The translations under genes were made by a program, and so were the position numbers. This document shows, in pieces, positions 1 to 6,714 of a stretch of DNA of 11,069 nt (the stretch's first letter is position 1; every line of letters starts with the position of its first letter). The notes under the pieces were generated by a model. It was given only the letters and a program-made list of their open reading frames with translations, was not told where the DNA came from and did not search any database. The stretch covers positions 1 to 11,069 of the forward strand of contig NVRR01000080.1 of the NCBI GenBank assembly GCA_002732675.1, given 5' to 3'. Origin of the DNA: Sneathiella sp. GTDB lineage: Bacteria > Pseudomonadota > Alphaproteobacteria > Sneathiellales > Sneathiellaceae.

Positions 1-619
1 CAACGCCGTGATGCGGGATCTCATGGGCAACGGTGCAAACTATCCCGGCCTGATCATAGGGCCAGCCAACTGTTTTTATCCCGGCAAGCTCGCGAAGCGG
101 CGATAACCGTCCATCGGCGGCGACCAGAAGCCGCGCCGAGATGGTTTCTCCGCTTTTCAGGGACGCCGTGACGCCATGAGAATCTCGCTCGATATCTGTA
201 TATTCGGCTGGTGCCAGAATTCTCAGCGTCTCAATTTCTGCAGCGCGCTTATATAATGCCTGCCGCATATGCCGGTTTTCCACCATATGGCCGAAAGGTT
301 CGTTGCCGAGCTGCCGGTGATCATAATGCAGAAAGCATTTGGACGGACCATCGGTGATCCGGATATCCAGCATCGGCTCCTTGGCGGCAATATGATCCCA
401 GATACCAGTACATTGGAACAGGTTCCGTGACGCATGGGCAATGGCCGAGACACGCCCGTCAAATCCGGCGGCAATCAAGTCCGTAGGAGCATTTTTTTCC
501 AACACAACAACATTAAGGCCCGCAGCGGCGACCGCGATGGCGAACGGCAGTCCATTGAGCCCGCCACCAACCACCAGTATATCGGCGTTAATGTCTGTAT
601 CTTTAGCATCCGTGGTCAT
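1..619 (-). CDS. UbiH/UbiF/COQ6-family FAD-dependent monooxygenase, partial
   Basis: This is the N-terminal 206 codons of a flavoprotein hydroxylase; the rest runs off the left edge. Family members usually have about 400 residues. The family hydroxylates the ring of ubiquinone precursors at the inner face of the cytoplasmic membrane, using FAD, NAD(P)H and O2. Visible motifs are the dinucleotide-binding GGGLNG at residues 18-23, followed by the FAD-ribose acidic residue Glu41. A DGRVSAIA block lies at 54-61, and the second FAD motif, VAADGRLSPLRE, at 166-177. These are in the order and spacing typical of UbiH/UbiF/UbiI/UbiL proteins. The ATG start at 617-619 on the complement has an AGGAAA ribosome site about 10 bases upstream. 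The gene diverges from the amidase gene across a 58-base gap. The ring position hydroxylated cannot be assigned from this half, so I give no symbol. Confidence 0.88.
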   Translation of the reverse strand, partial: MTTDAKDTDINADILVVGGGLNGLPFAIAVAAAGLNVVVLEKNAPTDLIAAGFDGRVSAIAHASRNLFQCTGIWDHIAAKEPMLDIRITDGPSKCFLHYDHRQLGNEPFGHMVENRHMRQALYKRAAEIETLRILAPAEYTDIERDSHGVTASLKSGETISARLLVAADGRLSPLRELAGIKTVGWPYDQAGIVCTVAHEIPHHGV

Positions 620-634
620 GGATCGATAGTTTCC

Positions 635-650
635 TGAGACAGTTGTCACA
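635..650. promoter_or_regulatory. Imperfect palindrome in the divergent intergenic gap (possible operator)
   Basis: TGAGACAGTTGTCACA is a dyad with one mismatched pair, centred on GACA-GT-TGTC. It sits midway between the start codons of the flavin monooxygenase and the amidase. A binding site for a regulator of one or both genes would fit, but no known regulator is recognised. No convincing sigma-70 promoter boxes could be assigned in the gap. Confidence 0.25.
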
Positions 651-677
651 TATTCTATATAGGTCTAGGTTGCCTGC

Positions 678-2045
678 ATGACAAAATCCTGGCACGACAT
701 GACAGCCCTTGAACTTGGGCATCTTATAGGGGAACGCGCCCTTGATCCAATTGATCTTGCGCAATATTTCCTGGATCGCATCAAAAAACAGGACCCGGAG
801 CGCCGTATCTACGTTCGCCTGACGGAGGAAAGAGCGCGGAATGAAGCGGCAGCGGCCTCCGTGCGGGCCAAAAATGGGACCCGGCGGGGACCGCTTGACG
901 GCGTTTCTATCTCCTGGAAGGACTTATTTGACACGGCTGGCGTCGCGACCGAAGCGGGGACGAAACTTTTTGAAGGCCGAATACCAACGCAAGATGCCGA
1001 ATGCCTGCAGCGGGCCACCCGTGCTGGCCTTGTTTGCCTTGGCAAAACCAATATGCCCGACATTGCCTTTTCCGGCATCGGCGTCAATCCCTGGACAGGG
1101 ACCGGCCCCAATCCGTTCGATACGGAAACGATGCGTGTGCCGGGCGGTTCCTCGGCGGGGGCGGCATTGTCTGTCGCGCAAGGGCTTGCGGCGGCCGGTA
1201 TTGGTTCCGATACCGCCGGATCTGTGCGAATTCCCGCCGCCTGGTGCGGCATTACCGGGCTGAAAACCACACATGGGCTGATCTCCCTCAACGGTGTGGT
1301 GCCTCTTTCCTATTCTCAGGATACAATTGGACCATTGTGCAAGGATGTGGCCGATGCCAATGTCCTGAATGCCATCCTTTCTGGACGGCCAGCCGCCGAT
1401 TTATCTGGATCATCCCTCAAAGGCGTCCGCATTCTCCGGGCAACGACGCAATTTGATAAGCTGACGGACCCCGCGATTATGGCGCAGGTAAAAAAAGGCC
1501 TTGAGTTGTTGAAAGCGGCGGGCGCCGAAATTGTTGAAGGCCCCGTCCCGGCATTTGACGATGTCATCGCGCTCTCGACCAAACATGGGAGCCCCGCCGC
1601 CATCGAAGCCTGCATGATGTATGGAGATCAGATCAAGGCCAATCCAGGCGCCATGTATGAGCCAATCGCCCAACGCATTTTGGCAGCGGAAAATTATTCT
1701 GCCGTCGGTATCACCGCACTTTTTGATGGCCTAAAAACGCTGGAGAAGGCATATCTTCGCGAGACATCCGGCTTTGATCTCGTCATTGGCCCGACACAGC
1801 CGCAGCAGCCGCCCGCTATTGCACCGCTGCTGGAAAACCTGGATGCTTATCTTGACGCAACCATGATGTCCATCAGCTTGACTAGGCTCGCTAATCTGCT
1901 GCGCCTCTGCTCAACAACTCTGCCTTGCGGCAAGGTTGCAGGCCTTCCTGTCGGAATGATGCTGATGTCGCCCGCCCATACGGAAGGAAAGCTTCTCCGT
2001 CTCAGCGCTGCCGCTGAAGCCTGCCTCAAATGCCTAAATGCCTAA
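678..2045 (+). CDS. Amidase-signature family amidohydrolase
   Basis: This 455-residue enzyme belongs to the amidase signature family, which includes GatA, fatty acid amide hydrolase and bacterial amidases. These hydrolyse C-N amide bonds and release ammonia or an amine. The Ser-cisSer-Lys triad is visible: Lys81 in SWKDLFD, the cis-Ser at Ser158 in GGSSAG, and the nucleophile Ser182 in GSDTAGSVRIPA. The Ser158-Ser182 spacing of 24 equals that of the fatty acid amide hydrolase pair. The region after the nucleophile, CGITGLKTTHG, is also standard. There is no signal peptide, so the enzyme should be cytoplasmic. It is probably not GatA itself, because GatC and GatB genes are not adjacent, it is somewhat short, and the core is that of a stand-alone amidase. 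The substrate cannot be read from the sequence. The first ATG is used; another lies seven codons in. Its proximity to glnK-amtB suggests, but does not prove, a nitrogen-scavenging role. Confidence 0.88.
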   Translation: MTKSWHDMTALELGHLIGERALDPIDLAQYFLDRIKKQDPERRIYVRLTEERARNEAAAASVRAKNGTRRGPLDGVSISWKDLFDTAGVATEAGTKLFEGRIPTQDAECLQRATRAGLVCLGKTNMPDIAFSGIGVNPWTGTGPNPFDTETMRVPGGSSAGAALSVAQGLAAAGIGSDTAGSVRIPAAWCGITGLKTTHGLISLNGVVPLSYSQDTIGPLCKDVADANVLNAILSGRPAADLSGSSLKGVRILRATTQFDKLTDPAIMAQVKKGLELLKAAGAEIVEGPVPAFDDVIALSTKHGSPAAIEACMMYGDQIKANPGAMYEPIAQRILAAENYSAVGITALFDGLKTLEKAYLRETSGFDLVIGPTQPQQPPAIAPLLENLDAYLDATMMSISLTRLANLLRLCSTTLPCGKVAGLPVGMMLMSPAHTEGKLLRLSAAAEACLKCLNA

Positions 2046-2100
2046 ATTATACTCATATCATCCTATTTGACTATTTTTTAGGCATATATAGGCAATTTTT
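2022..2100 (+). repeat. TGCCTAAA repeat cluster with opposing copies (possible weak terminator or operator)
   Basis: Three near-identical direct units, TGCCTCAAA (2022-2030), TGCCTAAA (2031-2038) and TGCCTAAA (2039-2046), run through the end of the amidase gene and its stop codon. About 30 bases downstream are opposing copies TTTAGGCA (2077-2084) and TATAGGCA (2087-2094), followed by a run of five T. The inner pair gives an 8 bp perfect stem with a long loop, and a second pair extends it imperfectly. It could act as a poor intrinsic terminator for the amidase transcript. It could equally be an operator cluster ahead of the glnK promoter. Confidence 0.4.
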
Positions 2101-2170
2101 CTGCTCGAAAAACAGGCAGTTATTTCTTAACTCATTGTAAAAACGCCATAAAAACCTCTCCCAATGCAAC

Positions 2171-2186
2171 TGGCATGGGTCTTGAA
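2171..2186 (+). promoter_or_regulatory. Sigma-54 (RpoN) -24/-12 promoter of glnK-amtB
   Basis: TGGCATGGGTCTTGAA matches the sigma-54 consensus TGGCAYG-N4-TTGCW with exact spacing. The only departure is A for C in the -12 GC element. The predicted transcription start is near 2197, which gives a leader of about 54 bases before the glnK ATG. RpoN control of glnK-amtB under nitrogen limitation, activated by NtrC, is well established in proteobacteria. I could not identify a convincing NtrC dyad upstream. Confidence 0.7.
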
Positions 2187-2199
2187 ACAAGACTTGTGA

Positions 2200-2589
<390 letters not shown>

Positions 2590-2599
2590 GAGATATTTG

Positions 2600-3925
2600 A
2601 TGCGTAAATCAACAACATTGAAAACATTGACGGCAACCATTGCGGCCTTTGGCCTTTTGGGGGCCGCACCGGCATTCGCGGCCGTAGATAGCGAAACAGC
2701 CTATATTCTGAATACTTTCTCCTTTTTGGTGAACGGCGCGCTGGTCATGTGGATGGCCGCCGGTTTTGCCATGCTGGAAAGCGGGCTGGTCCGGTCCAAG
2801 AACACAGCGACGATCTGCCTTAAAAATATCGCGCTTTATGCCATTGCCGGCCTCACTTTCTATCTCATCGGCTATAATCTGATGTATCTTGACGTAACCG
2901 GCTATATCGGCAGCTTTATCCCTTTCTGGAGCCCTGATGACACCGAAGCTTTAAGCGGCATCTTCCCCGACGGCGGCTATTCCGCATCATCCGACTGGTT
3001 CTTCCAGATGGTGTTTGTGGCAACCGCAGCCTCTATTGTCTCCGGGGCGCTCGCCGAACGGATCAAGCTTTGGTCTTTCCTGGCTTTCGTGGTTCTACTC
3101 ACGGCTATTATTTACCCGATCCAGGGATCCTGGGTCTGGGGTGGCGGCTGGCTCGCTGAAATGGGTTTCTCCGACTATGCTGGTTCTACCTTGGTGCATT
3201 CCGTTGGTGGCTGGGCAGCCCTTTCCGGTGCAATTATCCTTGGCGCCCGCAAAGGCAAATATAGCGCCGATGGCCGGGTCACACCAATCCCCGGAGCAAA
3301 CCTGCCGCTTGCCACTCTCGGCACTTTCATTCTCTGGCTTGGCTGGTTCGGATTTAACGGAGGGTCGGTTCTCGCCCTTGGTTCCGCAGCCAATGCCATT
3401 GAAATGGCGAACGTCTTTGCCAATACCAATATGGCGGCAGTCGGCGGCGTTTTAGCGGCGATGATCCTGACGCAGCTCATGTATAAGAAAGTCGATTTGA
3501 CAATGACCCTCAACGGCGCGATCGCCGGCCTCGTCTCCATCACAGCAGAACCTGCCGACCCCACCCTCGGTATGGCCCTCCTGATCGGTGCCGTTGGCGG
3601 TGTTATCGTCGTCCTCGCAATTCCCTTCCTGGATAAGCTGAAAATCGACGATGTCGTTGGCGCGGTCCCGGCACATCTCTTCGCTGGTATCTGGGGAACA
3701 TTGGCCGTCGTCTTTTCCGACGCAGAGGCGACCTTCGTTACCCAGCTGACAGGTATTGTGTCCATCGGCGCTTTCGCCCTTGTCCTGAGCACGATCTTCT
3801 GGCTCATTCTCAAATACACCATAGGTATCCGGGTGGATGAGGAAGATGAAGTCATGGGTCTTGATAAAGCCGAGTTGGGACTGGAAGCCTACCCCGAGTT
3901 TGGACGAGGCTCCCAGACCCTCTAA
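2600..3925 (+). CDS. amtB: Ammonium channel AmtB
   Basis: This 441-residue Amt/Rh-family channel conducts NH4+/NH3 across the cytoplasmic membrane as a trimer. I start at the ATG at 2600, which has an AGGAGA site seven bases upstream. An in-frame ATG 19 codons earlier overlaps glnK and lacks a signal-like start. Residues 1-27 form a signal peptide ending APAFA. Residues matching the E. coli AmtB pathway are all present: Phe139 and Phe252 (gate), Trp180 and Ser256 (external ammonium site), Asp192, and the twin pore histidines His200 and His359. The cytoplasmic tail from about 408 keeps the GIRV...E..GLD pattern that contacts GlnK. It is cotranscribed with glnK and followed by a strong terminator. 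GlnK should plug the pore in nitrogen excess. Confidence 0.95.
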   Translation: MRKSTTLKTLTATIAAFGLLGAAPAFAAVDSETAYILNTFSFLVNGALVMWMAAGFAMLESGLVRSKNTATICLKNIALYAIAGLTFYLIGYNLMYLDVTGYIGSFIPFWSPDDTEALSGIFPDGGYSASSDWFFQMVFVATAASIVSGALAERIKLWSFLAFVVLLTAIIYPIQGSWVWGGGWLAEMGFSDYAGSTLVHSVGGWAALSGAIILGARKGKYSADGRVTPIPGANLPLATLGTFILWLGWFGFNGGSVLALGSAANAIEMANVFANTNMAAVGGVLAAMILTQLMYKKVDLTMTLNGAIAGLVSITAEPADPTLGMALLIGAVGGVIVVLAIPFLDKLKIDDVVGAVPAHLFAGIWGTLAVVFSDAEATFVTQLTGIVSIGAFALVLSTIFWLILKYTIGIRVDEEDEVMGLDKAELGLEAYPEFGRGSQTL

Positions 3926-3967
3926 CCCGATTATTGAGCACCGCAAGACTGCTCAACTCGACGGCAT

Positions 3968-4019
3968 ATGCCCAAATTATGATCAATTAAATGATTATAA
4001 TTTGGGCATTTTTGTTTTT
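3968..4019 (+). terminator. Strong intrinsic terminator after amtB
   Basis: ATGCCCAAATTATGATCA (3968-3985) pairs with TGATTATAATTTGGGCAT (3992-4009) as an 18 bp stem. It contains one G-T wobble and has a 6-base loop, AATTAA. The stem is followed directly by TTTTTGTTTTT. The stem is AT-rich except for its GCCC/GGGC base. It should end the glnK-amtB transcript and separate it from the second amt unit. Confidence 0.88.
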
Positions 4020-4035
4020 CCGCCAAATTCCCTTT

Positions 4036-4057
4036 CCCAAAATGGCGCTTTTTTGGG
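4036..4057. repeat. Short inverted repeat upstream of the second amt promoter
   Basis: CCCAAAA (4036-4042) and TTTTGGG (4051-4057) form perfect 7 bp arms around an 8-base loop, TGGCGCTT. A competing pairing exists between CGCCA (4021-4025) and TGGCG (4043-4047). It lies about 12 bases before the -24 element. It could be a secondary stem-loop behind the main terminator or part of an activator site; the sequence does not decide. Confidence 0.35.
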
Positions 4058-4068
4058 CGAAATCTGGT

Positions 4069-4084
4069 TGGCACGTTCCTTGAT
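4069..4084 (+). promoter_or_regulatory. Sigma-54 (RpoN) -24/-12 promoter of the second amt gene
   Basis: TGGCACGTTCCTTGAT fits TGGCACG-N4-TTGCW at every conserved position except A for C in the -12 element. The glnK promoter shows the same departure. The predicted transcription start is near 4095, about 46 bases before the ATG. Together with the upstream terminator, this makes the second amt an independent unit that is probably nitrogen-regulated. Confidence 0.72.
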
Positions 4085-4092
4085 ATAAACAT

Positions 4093-4123
4093 TAATAATC
4101 CGCGCCCCAACGCGGCGTTATTA
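4093..4123 (+). promoter_or_regulatory. 5' leader hairpin of the second amt transcript
   Basis: TAATAA (4093-4098) pairs with TTATTA (4118-4123), and CCGCG (4100-4104) pairs with CGCGG (4111-4115). They enclose the loop CCCCAA, with small bulges (T on one side, CG on the other). The structure begins at the predicted sigma-54 transcription start and ends just before the GAGGGAG ribosome site (4125-4131). It could protect the 5' end of the mRNA or modulate access to the ribosome site. No known riboswitch is recognised. Confidence 0.5.
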
Positions 4124-4140
4124 TGAGGGAGCTATGTTAA

Positions 4141-5370
4141 ATGTCTGAGGGAATTACAGGCACGGACGTTCTGTTTGTGTTACTCGGTGCCATCATGGTG
4201 TTTGCCATGCATGCGGGGTTCGCCTTTTTGGAGGTAGGAACCGTCCAGCGCAAAAATCAGGTAAACGCCCTGGTCAAGATCCTGGTGGATTTCGGCGTCT
4301 CCACGGTTAGTTATTTTGTGATCGGGTACACCGTCGCTTATGGTGTCGACTTTTTCGTCAATGCCGCTGTTCTCACCGGCGAGGTAGAGGCCGAGGGCTA
4401 TTCCTTCGCCAAGAACGGCTATGATCTCGTCAAATTTTTCTTCCTTCTCACCTTCGCTGCGGCCATTCCCGCCATAATTTCCGGCGGCATCGCCGAGCGG
4501 GCAAAATTCTGGCCGCAGTTATTCGCGACCGCCGTTCTGACGGCGCTTATTTATCCGTTTTTCGAAGGCATTATCTGGAACGGCAATTTCGGTCTTCAGG
4601 ATATCATCACCGATATGTTCGGTGTCGGCTTTCATGATTTCGCGGGTTCCATTGTCGTTCACGCTGTTGGCGGATGGCTAGCCCTTGGCGCCGTCATATT
4701 ACTCGGCGCACGGCGGGGCCGCTATGGTAAGGATGGCCGCGTAAAAGGCATCCCCCCCTCAAACATTCCTTTCCTGGCGCTCGGGTCCTGGATCCTCTGT
4801 ATCGGCTGGTTCGGCTTTAACGTGATGAGCGCCCAGTCCATTGAAGGTATTTCCGGCCTTGTCGCCATGAACTCCCTGCTGGCCATGGTTGGCGGCATTA
4901 TCGCGGCGCTTCTTGCCGGACGTAATGACCCGGGTTTCGTTCATAACGGCGCGCTTGCAGGCCTTGTTGCCGTTTGCGCCGGCTCCGATATCATGCATCC
5001 GCTTGGCGCACTGGCAACCGGCGGTATTGCCGGCGTCTTGTTCGTCTTCGCCTTTACTTTTTGCCAGAACAAACTCAAAATTGATGACGTTCTGGGCGTC
5101 TGGCCATTGCACGGACTTTGTGGCCTCTGGGGCGGTATTGCTGCTGGCATTTTCGGCCTTGAAGCCCTGGGTGGGCTCGGCGGTGTTAGTTTTACTGTCC
5201 AATTGTTTGTTAGTCTGATCGGCTGTGCCTATGCCTTAATCGCCGGGTTTATTGTTTACGGCACTTTAAAAGCTGTGATGGGTATCCGGCTATCGGACGA
5301 AGATGAATTTATCGGTGCCGATCTCGCCATCCACAAAATCGGTGCCTACCCGGAAGAAGACCTGCGGTAA
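4141..5370 (+). CDS. Second Amt-family ammonium transporter
   Basis: This 409-residue Amt/Rh-family channel is clearly diverged from the upstream AmtB. It has no cleavable signal peptide: the first membrane segment begins at about residue 8. It has a different extracellular loop near 147-165. The pathway residues are nevertheless conserved: Phe105 and Phe226 (gate), Trp146 and Ser230 (external site), Asp166, and the twin histidines His174 and His324. It is therefore expected to be a working ammonium channel. The tail GIRLSDEDEFIGADL...GAYPEE resembles the GlnK-contact tail, so regulation by the neighbouring PII protein is possible. The ATG at 4141 is preferred because GGAG lies nine bases upstream. 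An ATG at 4134 is in another frame and stops at once, and one at 4123 is in frame but ends in a TAA touching 4141. It has its own sigma-54 promoter. Many alphaproteobacteria carry two amt genes; the subtype is not assigned. Confidence 0.93.
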   Translation: MSEGITGTDVLFVLLGAIMVFAMHAGFAFLEVGTVQRKNQVNALVKILVDFGVSTVSYFVIGYTVAYGVDFFVNAAVLTGEVEAEGYSFAKNGYDLVKFFFLLTFAAAIPAIISGGIAERAKFWPQLFATAVLTALIYPFFEGIIWNGNFGLQDIITDMFGVGFHDFAGSIVVHAVGGWLALGAVILLGARRGRYGKDGRVKGIPPSNIPFLALGSWILCIGWFGFNVMSAQSIEGISGLVAMNSLLAMVGGIIAALLAGRNDPGFVHNGALAGLVAVCAGSDIMHPLGALATGGIAGVLFVFAFTFCQNKLKIDDVLGVWPLHGLCGLWGGIAAGIFGLEALGGLGGVSFTVQLFVSLIGCAYALIAGFIVYGTLKAVMGIRLSDEDEFIGADLAIHKIGAYPEEDLR

Positions 5371-5423
5371 TCGGCGCCGTGGCGCCAGACAGATAGTGGT
5401 ATAAAAACCAGACCGCCTCAATT

Positions 5424-5465
5424 ATGCCCCTCGTCCAAGCAATGCGGCTTGTACCATAGGGGCAT
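5424..5465 (+). terminator. Two-tier hairpin between the second amt and dapC (possible terminator)
   Basis: ATGCCCCT (5424-5431) pairs perfectly with AGGGGCAT (5458-5465). Nested inside, CAAGC (5436-5440) pairs with GCTTG (5447-5451) around the loop AATGCG, leaving a 4 by 6 internal loop. No U-run follows directly; the next bases are ATTCTCT. It may therefore be a weak terminator, an mRNA 3'-end stabiliser or a structured RNA. The rest of the 141-base gap (5371-5511) shows only a GGCGCC-GT-GGCGCC doublet at 5373-5386 and very weak promoter-like boxes. Confidence 0.4.
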
Positions 5466-5511
5466 ATTCTCTAGATTCAGGGCCATTTTATTTTAATAGA
5501 ATTTGGCTTGG

Positions 5512-6705
5512 ATGATAAATTCTGAACTTAATAGTCTCCGGGGATCGCCGTTCGATGCCTTGCGGACGCTCCTTGGGCCCCTACAACCAGCGGCGGGACT
5601 GGAACCGCTGACATTGACGGTTGGCGAGCCTCAGCACAGGCCGCCACAATTGATGATCGACGCGCTTCGCGCCAACGAGCATCTCTACAATAAATACCCA
5701 CCCGTGAACGGAACACCGGAGTTACGCGATGCGATTACCGGCTGGCTGACGCGCCGGTTTCACTTGCCTGAAGGCATGATACAGGCGGCGGAAAATATTG
5801 CGCCTGTGAACGGCACCAAAGAAGCGCTCTACATGATGGCGCAAGTCGTCACCGAGCGTGCCAACCATAACGAACCTAAACCCGCCATTCTGTTGCCAAC
5901 TCCCTATTATCATGTCTATCATGCCGCCGCCGTGATGGCCGGAGCGGACGCCGTTTTTCTCCCTGCGGCCAAAGAAACAGATTTTTTTCCGAACCTTGAC
6001 GCCCTTGACCCGGACCTTCTGGATCGAACTACAGCTTTTTATCTGTGCAGCCCGGCAAACCCGCAAGGGGCGAGCGCCTCCCATGACTACTTGAAGCAGG
6101 CTCTTATGCTGGCCCGGCGGCATGATTTTCTGCTGATCATGGACGAATGCTATACGGAAATTTATGACCGGACGCCACCGGTCGGGGTCCTTGAAGTTTG
6201 TGCCGAACTGGGCGGCAGCCTTGATCATGTTCTGTCTTTTCATTCGCTCTCCAAACGGTCAAGCGCTGCGGGGCTGCGTTCTGGATTTTGCGTCGGCGAG
6301 GCATCCTTGATTAAAACTTTTCTTAATCTTCGAAATTTCGCCGGAGCGGCCTCACCGCTTGCCGTTTGCGCAGCCGCGGCTGCACTCTGGAATGATGACG
6401 TCCATGTTGAAGAAAATCGCGCGATGTATCGTCTGAAATTTGATCTGGCAGAGCGCATTCTCGGAACACGCTTCGGCTTTTATCGGCCCGACGCGGGATT
6501 TTTCCTGTGGCTTGATGTCGGCGATGGCATTGAGGCCACAAAGCAACTCTGGACGAAAGCTGCCGTGAGGGTACTTCCCGGCCATTATCTCAGCGCCAGC
6601 GGCCCGGATGGCACCAACCCCGGCGACGCCTATATCCGGGTTGCCCTTGTTGGCGATCTGGCGCCGACGGAAGAAGCTTTAACAAGACTGGTCAATAGCT
6701 TATAG
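5512..6705 (+). CDS. dapC: DapC-like succinyldiaminopimelate aminotransferase (class I/II PLP fold)
   Basis: This 397-residue fold-type I PLP aminotransferase resembles the Bordetella-type DapC. That enzyme converts N-succinyl-2-amino-6-ketopimelate, with glutamate as donor, to N-succinyl-LL-diaminopimelate in lysine and peptidoglycan synthesis. Visible landmarks are the N-terminal SPFDALRTLLGP segment and LTVGEPQH at about 35-42. Next come SPANPQG at 180-186 (Asn183), DECY at 211-214 (Asp211 for the PLP pyridine nitrogen), and SLSKRS with the Schiff-base Lys248. RSGF at 256-259 contains Arg256, which contacts the phosphate. SLSKRSSAAGLRSGF is close to the DapC pattern I know. A TTG nine bases upstream could extend the protein by three residues, but the ATG at 5512 is preferred; neither has a strong ribosome site. 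ftsK begins nine bases after the stop, which suggests cotranscription. A different amino acid specificity cannot be excluded. Confidence 0.82.
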   Translation: MINSELNSLRGSPFDALRTLLGPLQPAAGLEPLTLTVGEPQHRPPQLMIDALRANEHLYNKYPPVNGTPELRDAITGWLTRRFHLPEGMIQAAENIAPVNGTKEALYMMAQVVTERANHNEPKPAILLPTPYYHVYHAAAVMAGADAVFLPAAKETDFFPNLDALDPDLLDRTTAFYLCSPANPQGASASHDYLKQALMLARRHDFLLIMDECYTEIYDRTPPVGVLEVCAELGGSLDHVLSFHSLSKRSSAAGLRSGFCVGEASLIKTFLNLRNFAGAASPLAVCAAAAALWNDDVHVEENRAMYRLKFDLAERILGTRFGFYRPDAGFFLWLDVGDGIEATKQLWTKAAVRVLPGHYLSASGPDGTNPGDAYIRVALVGDLAPTEEALTRLVNSL

Positions 6706-6714
6706 AATAGACGT

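Noticed and set aside
809..1291. 160-codon open frame on the minus strand inside the amidase gene
   Set aside because: It overlaps the conserved amidase-signature core on the other strand and shows no recognisable domain.
3175..3855. 226-codon open frame on the minus strand inside amtB
   Set aside because: It lies wholly antisense to a clear channel gene, has low-complexity Ser/Thr/Pro/Ala content, and matches no family; it is a by-product of codon bias in amtB.
4123..4140. Five-codon leader frame as a real leader peptide gene
   Set aside because: It has no ribosome site of its own because the hairpin lies directly upstream, and it contains the ribosome site of the following gene. I kept it only as part of the leader observation.
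5449..5477. TTGTAC-N17-TAGATT as a sigma-70 promoter for dapC
   Set aside because: The -35 box matches only three of six consensus bases and the box overlaps the hairpin arm; not distinguishable from background.
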